NCBI RefSeq assembly: GCF_026914185.1
Contig: NC_070559.1
Coordinates: 1,426,001-1,490,000, forward strand
DNA from: Puccinia triticina
Lineage: Eukaryota > Basidiomycota > Pucciniomycetes > Pucciniales > Pucciniaceae
DNA length: 64,000 nt
Direction of reading: 5' to 3'
Below are positions 56,168 through 64,000 of this stretch, piece by piece. Positions within the stretch are counted from its first letter, which is position 1. Each line of letters begins with the position of its first letter. The notes below the pieces were generated by a model. The model saw only the letters and a list, made by a program, of their open reading frames with translations, had not been told where the DNA came from and searched no databases. The position numbers were made by a program, and so were the translations under genes.

Positions 56168-57797
56168 CACGGCAGTTGCACGGATTAAGGTTTTGCCCGT
56201 CAAAACTGCTGTCAAAGACAAAACACCTGCCTGATTGACCGCCCACCTGTCGGCCTCCGGTCAGCCGGCAAAATGACCACCAAACTACCAACCAACCCGC
56301 CGGATTTTGCAGTCAGGTAAGTAACCCGTAACTTGACCCCAGTCGAATGGCCGGCAAAATTACCTGACCAACGATCCGCCGCCGGCCACAGCATCAACAT
56401 GCAGTCAACATTCACTAACGGCCTGCAGATCGGCAACGATGGGCAAGCAACACCTCAACAACTCCTCCCGTTTGCTATGTAACCCCCAAAAAAAAGGGCA
56501 GAGGGGGCCAAGACAAAGTCCGCCCATCAGAGGGACACGTCACCCTTGGCCCTCACCCATCCACCCGCCTCATTTTTTCTAAGTCCGCTCATCAGATCAC
56601 CGCCACCCTCCATCTCCCCCACCCTCACCAACCCACATACGTGTCCCTCTGTGCCTGCCTCCTCCTTGCCCGGCCCACACCCCATCCACAGCACGCCCAC
56701 CTCCACATTGCATCCTCCATCGAGCTCCGCACCTCGCTCGGCTCCATCGGCCCGAGTCAGCCTGTCAAGGTTCCCTGTAAGCCATCTTGGGGTCTTTCCT
56801 CTTGCCGTCTTGCCGGCCATCTTTGATCACCCGCCTTGATGAGCTCATGGCTGACTCGAGCTCCATATTGTCTTTCATTTTGCTGGCATGGGCGAATTGA
56901 ATGCGCGTCTTGGGCTCGCTGACTTTGGCATGCTCTTGGATCCAATGTGGGAACGCCAAACAACCCTCAAAGGTCAGACTACGGATGACTTGAATGACGG
57001 TAACTTCTGGCACGGATTAGGCAAATCAATTTAAAACTTTGGACTGGGTGGGATTGCTGGTGCCTGTAAGCTACATTCCAACAGCGTTGTATCGGCCGAA
57101 ACCATTAGATCGACGGCTAATCTTGCACGCTCCCTTACCGGCTGTACATTTCTGACGTCTTATAAAACTCATTGTCTGTATAAGTAGGAGCCACGACTGT
57201 GTATCCAATCGACCTCGTGAAGACTCGTATGCAAAACCAGCGTATTAAAATCGTCGGAGAACTTCTTTACAAGAACAGCATGGATTGTGTCAAGAAAGTA
57301 TTCAAAAATGAGGGCTTTACCGGCTTTTACCGAGGTCTACCGCCGCAATTAAAAACTGTAAAATTCAATAAAAACAAAAACAAAAAAGTGCCCAGGTGGC
57401 CGTAAAACCAAAGTGAGCGTGTCTTGTGAGTTGACCCGAGTATGTCTGCCAAAAGGGATCGGAGAGCTGTGAGCAGCAGTGGATCTGGAAGTGAGCGTGG
57501 TTTTGGGCTCGGGGTGATGTGATCAGCCGGCAATTGTGGTCGAACAGTGAGCAAACGGCCCTGATCAATTTTGTAGGGGGGCTCGGGTTCGACGGCAAAT
57601 TGCCGCTGGGGTCGAGCCACCCTTACTTTTGCCAGCCGCTTGCCCAATTGCGCATTGGCGGGGGTGCCGCCAAGTTCGGCGGTCCGCTTGACGGTTGACC
57701 GGAGGCCGGCATGTGAACGGTCATGAATGGCTGGGGCGCGTCCGTCAAACTGACGGCCGAACTTTGGGCGCTTCGGCGGCGATGTGCAACTGCCGTG
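56168..57797. mobile_element. Gene-capturing TIR element 2
   Basis: A 1630-bp unit with ends CACGGCAGTTGCACGG and GCAACTGCCGTG, and TA on each side (56166-56167, shared with element 1, and 57798-57799). It has the same subterminal sequences as element 1, including the CCCGGCCCACACCCCATCC block, but a different interior that includes a mitochondrial carrier gene fragment. Confidence 0.82.
57034..57357 (+). pseudogene. Captured mitochondrial carrier fragment (AGC-like) with intron
   Basis: Two exon pieces are separated by a 119-bp intron (57066-57184). NFGLGGIAGA joins to [20 protein letters not shown], followed by [17 protein letters not shown] and [23 protein letters not shown] is the Px(D/E)xx(K/R) carrier signature, and the pattern resembles the aspartate/glutamate carrier. 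The sequence ends abruptly in element-specific A-rich DNA. Keeping the intron shows capture at the DNA level. Confidence 0.8.
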
Positions 57798-57799
57798 TA

Positions 57800-58157
57800 C
57801 ATCTATACTAGATTAACACAAGGTGACCCACGCTTCGGAGGTCCCTGGTACAGCCTCGGCTGGCGCGAAGCGCGAGCCTCCGAGGAACTTGTGACGCAAG
57901 TCCCCGTGAAATTGCCCCACATCTTGGAGTGTAGAAAATATCTCGCATGATCGGTCTTTTGTTGTCGTCTAATGAGCGCATCTCTTGATCCGTGCGCGTT
58001 GCGTAGAAACTTTTAAACTTGTCATAGATAATAGATATTTTTGTTTCTGATTTTGAACTTTTGTTTCATGGTTTCCGACCCGAGTTTGACACGCGCGTTG
58101 AAACGGCCGGTCGTAGGAGCGGGTAGGATGCCGGTAATCCACTGAGTGCGCTTGGTG
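57800..58157. other. Spacer, no gene
   Basis: Contains a short inverted repeat around CTTCGGAGG and CCTCCGAGG (near 57832 and 57877). Otherwise nothing recognised. Confidence 0.45.
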
Positions 58158-59366
58158 TTAAAAATCGGGCGGCTCTGGCGTCGGTGTAGCCATCAAGGGC
58201 TGGTGGCTGGGGTGCGGAGCTATAGCTAGGCTGGGATGGGTCTGAGCTATTTGCGCTGGTTTGTTTGGCAGCTTGGTGCTGGTGGTCTTGTAGAAGATAA
58301 GCTGTTCAGCTTGTCCCGAGGGAGCCATTGCTGGCAGAGTCGACTGGCTTCGTCCCTCCCGACGATCTATACTATCGTGTCTTGGGTCGTTGCGGCCTAG
58401 GACAGCAGCATTCACATGAACTGGGTGTTCAGTGATTCCCGGGCTCTGACGAAGAGGTTGAACTGGACGTTGAAAAGGTTGACTAGACTCGTCACCTCCT
58501 ACTCCTCTTGAATGACTTCCATTGACCCGGAAGAACTCTCCATGCGTGGGGTCGGAGCGAGCGGAAGGAGGGCTGGGCTCGGAGAGGCTGTTGCTCGTCA
58601 GCCTTCGTGAGGGGTGGCTGTAGAGCTGGTCACGAACGGACGGCTGAGAAGCTCCTTGTAGCTTGCTCTTGGGTAGTTCTTCACTGTACTCACTGTCTCG
58701 AGTGAATCGATTCGGATCCATGGCCATGGACGTGGCTCTCGAGTTGTACAGAGCTAATGAGATTCCCGTGCCCGGCGAAAGGGGTTTCCCTTCCGGAAAG
58801 ACCAATAGATCCTCGTGGACCGTAGGCAAGGCTGACTCTAAGTCTTCGAAGCCTCTCTTTGGCGGCGGGGCTAAGTTTGTAACGGAGGCGTTGCTCGGCT
58901 GAGATATCTTGGCCATTTCTGAGGTGCGGAGGCATATTGATCAGCTCAGATGTTCTGGCTAGGTGAGATTTCCTTTCTTGTTTCTTCTTCTAATGGACCT
59001 CGTATTGTTAGTCTCTGGACAACAATTGATAAACTACGGTCCTCGCAAGGTTGAGGTGCTTTGCGAGGAGGAATAGGGTCCGTTGACGTGACGATCAGAG
59101 TACACTCCAAGATATTGATCCAGTCGCCTTCTTTAAGCTTTGCAACACGGCGGTTATCGGAATTATCAAGCTCTGCGCTGTCCTGCGGGACTAGTCCTTT
59201 TTCAGCGAAGTCTATCGGAGAAAATAGACAAGGGGATGGAGAATATTTGGGCTTACTTCCAATCGATTTATCTCTTCTTGGTGCTAAGGGATTATAGGAG
59301 AAGAAATTAAAAATCATTAAGGAACGACCCGAGAGGACGGCTATTATGGCAAAGCCAGTCAATACC
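58158..59366 (-). CDS. 3' part of an unknown gene, possibly membrane-associated
   Basis: The last exon is 58158-58918 (about 253 residues, Ser/Pro-rich, ending TPTPEPPDF). An 80-bp intron (58919-58998) joins it in phase to an upstream exon with KLKEGDWINILECTLIVTS. Further upstream, TGFAIIAVLSGRSLMIFNFF is hydrophobic, like a membrane segment, and a GTAAGC donor near 59266 with acceptor CCGCAG near 59191 could split this exon. No in-frame ATG begins the first piece, and a hairpin repeat follows at 59396, so the 5' part is missing or lies beyond it. I recognise no family. Confidence 0.45.
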
Positions 59367-59395
59367 TCTCAGGGCCCTGTGACTCATGATTGATC

Positions 59396-59479
59396 GGGAA
59401 TAGAAAGTGGGAATGGTGCGTCGCCACTGCCAGCTCTGATCAAATCAAAGGCAGTGGCAACGCACTCATTTATATTCCC
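59396..59479. repeat. Foldback MITE
   Basis: Arms GGGAATAGAAAGTGGGAATG to CCACTGCC (59396-59431) and GGCAGTGG to TTATATTCCC (59450-59479) are largely complementary. It sits at the 5' edge of the gene at 58158-59366. Confidence 0.65.
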
Positions 59480-59929
59480 AATTCTCACCTCCATCACCAG
59501 GAAAAATAAATTGTCACCAGACATCAGGTGACATCAAGAAACAATGACTGTCACTTTGTTCCTGCTCTGGTGCTACCACAAACAGGCTACAATGGCCCCT
59601 TTGTTTCCTACAGGGGGATGTCCATGCGGCCAGCTGTGCAGCTGGTGGGTACACAGCGGGGCAGATCGAGAAAAAGTTCACCGTCCAGACGGCGCCCCCG
59701 CAGTACAGGCGCCAAGGAGTGCGCCACCATGACCCACAGTCACACTGGCGCCCTTGCTGTTGTACACTGGGACGTACGGAAGCCCTAGAGGGACACGCAT
59801 CCGGCCACCGTTTTGAAAAATCAAAAAATGTGATTTCACAAAATACAGATGCATGAAACATGTACCACATGTATACACCTTCCAACTTCGGAATTCCATG
59901 AAACAAGAAGTTGGATTCTTGAATCAATG
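59480..59929. other. No gene recognised
   Basis: Minus frame 59514-59948 and plus frame 59528-59788 are both open without motifs. Confidence 0.4.
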
Positions 59930-60304
59930 GCCGGTGGAGATCGGTCATTGATCTCAGAGCTCATATTTTTGTGTGAGAGCTTGAGAAGGCGTACCATGGG
60001 ACCGCAGATTCATCAACAACTCCTTGGTCACCGGTACTGACCGGTCAGCCAGAGCGGTACACACCGGCCATTGGGAACGTATTCCCCTTGATGGCAGGTC
60101 TGTTCGGTCATTGAGGGCTCCCCTCAATGGGCTTTCCTCTTGGTCATCAAGATGAGTATACGCTCCTGTAGATGACCGGAACAAACCGGTCATCAAGAGG
60201 AGTATGTACTCCTCAGGATGACCGGAACGAACCGGTCATTGGGAGGAGTATGTACTCCTCAGGATGACCGGAACAAACCGGTCATTGGGAGGAGTATGTA
60301 CTCC
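59930..60304. repeat. Palindromic minisatellite array E
   Basis: The right part is a clean tandem of a 46-bp unit (ACCGGTCAT then GGAGTATGTACTCCTCAGG then ATGACCGGA) starting at about 60177, 60223 and 60269. The left part is more degenerate. The Gypsy LTR begins directly at its end, so the element inserted into the array. Confidence 0.75.
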
Positions 60305-61469
60305 TGTCAGGCGCGGTGATGCCAAGAGTAGATATACTCTTCTAGCTACACCGGTGACTGCGCAGCAGTGCGGTGGTAAGCGCGATAGAAGCGCGGCAAA
60401 AGTATAAAATAACTTTAAAGTTATTTTGAGATAGACCCAAAAAGGGGTTTAACGGAGGGGCCAGGAGCGCCTGGGGTATTTAAGTGCCCTCCGTGGATCT
60501 TACAGGGCCTGCGCACGGAATGCGCAGGGGTTTTTATAAAACCTGTGACTTCTGGGGCCCAATTAAGGGTGTATTTCAAACGTATAAACGTTCCCAGGCT
60601 AGGGGATAGAGATCCCGATAGAGAAATGAAAACGGCGGATTTACTCGTGAAGAGAGTCCGCAAAAGAAGACGGCAAATGAATCAACAAACCAAGATCGGA
60701 ACTGTACAGGCTAGCGACCGGGTCTGATAGACAAGGGCGGGGCTGGTACGGCGACGAGGTGGTTGGTATGAATCTGGGGAGGCTTTTACTCGCTCAAAAG
60801 CCTCCCTTTATATATTCTTGCGGCAACCGGTAGGGTCGCCTTTCCATTTTCAAATTCCTTGCGGTTTCTCAGCCGCAGGAAATAATGGTTTGGACAGGAG
60901 TAGTCGAGCGTTCTATTACTCGCATCTCTCCTGTCCTTTTTATTCAACGGCGAGTAGTGCTCTTCCTCGGTCCGAGGAAGAGTTCTACTCTATGTATCGC
61001 CTTCAGACGATTCCTCTTCAGCCGGGGGAGAAGCATTAGTATAATTCTTTATTCTTCTCCTCCGGTTGTTTCCAGTTGATCTGTTCTACTGTCACTCTTT
61101 AGAACAAGAGGACAGGAGATTCTCTAGCGCTTGTTCTCTTGGCTTGAGAACAGTTTCTCATCCCGTTCTCTTGTCATGAGAACGAATTTTTTTTGTAGCT
61201 TTTATTCTTTCTCCGGCCGATACCTGCGGCCGGAGTTTGTACACTCTCTCCTTGATTCTATCAATCTTTCGAGGGGAGGCTTGTTGCATATTTGTATTCT
61301 TATGCGCGGCGCTCTGTGCCACACTCAATGCTCAAAAAGTCGTAGTCGCTAAGGCTGTATGGGTTTAGCAACTACTTGGCGCTCTGCGCCACGAATAGTA
61401 TGCAAAGTTAGCAACACACATGTGAAATAGTTAGCTGGGCTCTAACTTATTATAGTAGCCCGGCTGACA
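60305..61469 (-). mobile_element. 3' LTR of the Gypsy chromovirus
   Basis: On the minus strand the LTR begins TGTCAGCCGGGCTAC at 61469, immediately after the polypurine tract, and ends GCCTGACA at 60305, so TGTCAG and CTGACA form the inverted ends. Length is 1165 bp. The 5' LTR and second target copy lie outside the window, so the left boundary is inferred from the terminal inverted hexamer. Confidence 0.65.
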
Positions 61470-61481
61470 TTCCCTCCCACC
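61470..61481 (-). other. Polypurine tract
   Basis: GGTGGGAGGGAA on the minus strand directly abuts the TG of the 3' LTR, the expected plus-strand primer site of an LTR retrotransposon. Confidence 0.75.
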
Positions 61482-61509
61482 AAGATAAGTTACTCGTAAC
61501 TTAGCTGAG

Positions 61510-64000
61510 CTACTTCCGCTTAGAAACTCTGTAATTGCGTAGGTGAATTGCTCCATCCGGGATATTATTTTCCGGTAGCCATTCATCTTTATCTGCTGAT
61601 TGGTTTCTATATCTTACAAGGTACAACCTATTGTCTTTACCTAAAACCCTCTCTTTTTTATCTTTAAGGATTTTATGTACTTTAAGTTGCTCTTTAGGAG
61701 ATGGTTCTTCTATTGGTACGGGTACGGGTTTGGAAGTTGGTTTGTTTTCTCTTGGAACATATCTTTTTATCAGGCTTACTGGAAACACTGGGTGTTTTCT
61801 ACTAAATTCTTCCATGAGAATTACTTCTACCGCATTTTTACCGTGTAAGTTCTCAATCACAAAGGGTCCTACAAAGGCAGGTTTAAGTTTCTTACAACCT
61901 CCCAAGTTGTTGAAATTCACAGTAGATAGAAGTACTTTTTCTCCTATGTAGAATTCTGGTTCTTTATGACTCTTGTCCCAGCGCATCTTACTGTACTCAG
62001 CCGCTTCTTGTACACATTTAGCAGCATGTTTATTTGCGGCCTCTAACATTTGCTTAAAGTCTAAGGCTGTAGGGTGCGCCAGTGGCAATTTGTTGTTAAG
62101 AGTGTCCTTAGGTAGTCTGGGAGTCCAACCCCTTTCTAGGATATATGGCGCTTCTTTAGTAGTAGAGTGCTTACTACTATTATAAGCCATCTCCAGGGCA
62201 GGGAGTAAATTAACCCAGTCATGTGTATACCCATCACTGTTTTTAAATTCTAGCCCAAAGGCGCAAAACCTTTGTAGAAGATCTTCTAGTGTCTGGATCA
62301 TTCTTTCTGCTAGGCCATCAGTCTGCGGGTGATACGCGGTTGAGAAGGCTAATTTGGTACCCAACATATCATGTAGATTTCTCCAAAATTCAGATGTAAA
62401 TTTTGGGTCCCTGTCACTGATAATTATTTTGGGGATACCCACATCAGCCATGATCCTGTTCCAGAATAGCATAGCTACTTCCATAGCTGTTTCATCTTTG
62501 TGATGCGGAATAAACCTAGCTCTCTTGGAAAATCTATCTACCACTACTAGCACTGAGTTATAAGAGAAGGCTCCTCCCGGTGGTAATCCTGTCACAAAGT
62601 CCATGTTAATGATTTACCACCTAGTTTTGGGCTCTGCTATGGTCTGCAATAGTCCAAATCTTTTTCCAGTCTGTTTGTTGGCTTTCTGGCATGTTTCACA
62701 GGATTTAACATAGACCTTAGTTTGATTTTTCAAATCAACCCACCAGGCTGTCTGTTTAATCCTCTCCAAGGTTCTATCTTCGGAGAAGTGACCTGCGCCA
62801 GCATTGTTGTGGCATTCATACAACATATTTTTAATGTGATTCGCTTTACTCAGGACTATCACACTTGAATGTCTATGCCTAAAGTATAATATGCCATCTA
62901 ACAGAGTAAACTGTCCTTTCTTGTATGGGGTCAATAGGTATTCCGGTAAGCTAGCAATCAATTCCGGAGCACTGTTTTCATTATCCAGAATATTGATTAA
63001 CTTGAGAAGTTCTAAATCTTCACTATAGCTGATTCTGAATTCTTCAAAGAATGCGTCATCAATGTCACATATGTGAATTCCCAAAATAGGGAATACGTCC
63101 TCATCCTCTGGATCATAGGCAGGATTGCCTGGAGTATTAGGCAAGGCCCATCTACTTAGTCCATTGCATTAGTATGATTAGCTCCTGCTCTATGGATAAT
63201 GGTCATATGTCCTCTGTATTGTTGTATAGCAATCTGCCATCTGAGCATGTGACGGTTGGGCGTCTTCATGTTCATTAAAGTCCTTACTGCTATACAATCC
63301 GTAACTACAATGATCTTACAACCTTCCAGGCAATAATGTAGTTTCTCTAGAGCCCATACAAGACATAAGCATTCCATTTGACTGGCTCCATTTCTCATTT
63401 CTGTCTTACGGACTTGTCAAGAAATAAACAACACAGGTTTTTCTACAGGAATACCATCAATTATGAATTCCTGATGCAAAGCTGCTCCTATGCCTTCAAA
63501 GCAAGCATCTATGTATAGTATAAATGGCAAAGAGTAATCTGGTTGTGCTAGTACGGGAGCTGTAGTAATAAGCCTTTTCAGTTGCTCGTATTGCTCTACT
63601 CTCCCGTACGTCATCTCAAAGAAGACATCTTTGCTACATAACTCCTATAAACTTTTTGAGATGTTTGCAAATTTAGGGATATGTTGTCTGTAATAACTGC
63701 AAAATCCCAAAAATGACTGCATTTCAGTTATTGTCTGCGGCATAGGTTTAAGCAGAACTGCGGCAACTCTGTTTTGATCTATGGCTAGAGATAATCCGGA
63801 GACTATATGACCTAAAGCCTTGAGCTCTTGAAAACCAAAGTTACATTTCTTGATTGACATTTTCAAACCTGCTGTGATAGCTGTACGGAGGACCAATCTT
63901 ATTTTTTCTAAATGATCCTCCCAGTTTGTAGAATATATGATAATGTCATCTATGTATATCATCATCCAACTTTGTCTAATAAAGGACCCAAATATCGTGT
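61510..64000 (-). pseudogene. Ty3/Gypsy chromovirus pol, decayed and cut by window end
   Basis: Read on the minus strand from 64000: reverse transcriptase with a YIDD box and a C-terminal FLGFCSYYRQHIPKFA segment, then an RNase H region ([30 protein letters not shown]), the integrase zinc module (Cys pair CETC), and the integrase core [11 protein letters not shown] with SDRDPKF and [17 protein letters not shown] module follows, and finally a chromodomain-like segment (LYLVRYRN then DEWLPEN). Lesions: TAG at about 63645, TGA at 63417-63419, an apparent 1-base deletion near 63160, and TAA at 62614-62616. Gag, protease and most of the reverse transcriptase lie beyond the window. It is not active as it stands. 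Confidence 0.9.

Noticed and set aside
56765..57013. Minus-strand frame inside TIR element 2 as a second captured gene
   Set aside because: Open for only 82 codons, no recognised motif, and it overlaps the element's own subterminal sequence.
32430..60304. CRISPR array
   Set aside because: The repeats are palindromic and degenerate with irregular spacers, in a fungal nuclear context with no cas genes.
14854..63419. TGA recoded as an amino acid in this genome
   Set aside because: TAP42 ends with a normal TGA, the other housekeeping genes need no recoding, and the TGA sites are confined to TE-type or unknown genes. Mutation is the simpler explanation.

Overview
The window reads as nuclear DNA of a rust fungus (Pucciniales, Puccinia-like; I cannot name the species). 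The evidence is GT-AG introns of about 58-135 bp, fungal housekeeping genes whose exons join in phase, a CACTA-like Tnp2 transposase, a decayed Ty3/Gypsy chromovirus, several multi-exon genes that look like rust-expanded families of unknown function, and a very high load of MITEs, solo LTRs and palindromic minisatellites. Housekeeping genes are sparse and sit as small islands between repeats.

Layout. 1-7 kb: repeat debris, a tRNA-derived SINE head, a MITE and a spliced unknown gene (5769-6647). 7.1-17 kb: three broken genes on the minus strand: an unknown family member (7164-9701), a protein with a C-terminal LPxDCYxxxYW motif (11536-13237) and a Tnp2-type transposase (13728-16988). 17.7-24.2 kb: a small spliced gene, a solo LTR with a 4-bp target duplication, a second LP-CY motif gene (20425-21586), and tail-to-tail with it an SNF2-family helicase (21762-24184). 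25-28 kb: a MITE fragment and a second solo LTR of the same family. 28.3-30.9 kb: a convergent pair of housekeeping genes, TAP42 and ZNHIT3/HIT1. 31-39 kb: MITEs, palindromic arrays and two hAT-like elements, one inserted exactly at the junction of the other. 39.7-45.1 kb: a RING-H2 protein gene, a GC-rich island with open frames on both strands, and a complete six-exon phosphatidylinositol-4-phosphate 5-kinase (MSS4).

45.3-54.3 kb: further MITEs and arrays and two candidate secreted proteins. 54.5-57.8 kb: two tandem TIR elements that share a TA dinucleotide; each has similar ends and a different captured host gene fragment (allantoicase-like; mitochondrial aspartate/glutamate carrier-like). 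58.2-59.4 kb: the 3' part of an unknown gene. 60.3-64 kb: the 3' LTR, polypurine tract and decayed pol of a Gypsy chromovirus on the minus strand, running off the window.

The genes form no pathway; the window is mainly a record of transposon activity and decay around a few conserved genes. The strongest original observations are the tandem gene-capturing TIR elements, the LP-CY motif family lying beside a transposase and an SNF2 helicase, and repeated single in-frame stops in the TE-type genes, mostly in a TTGA context as expected from C-to-T change at TCGA.
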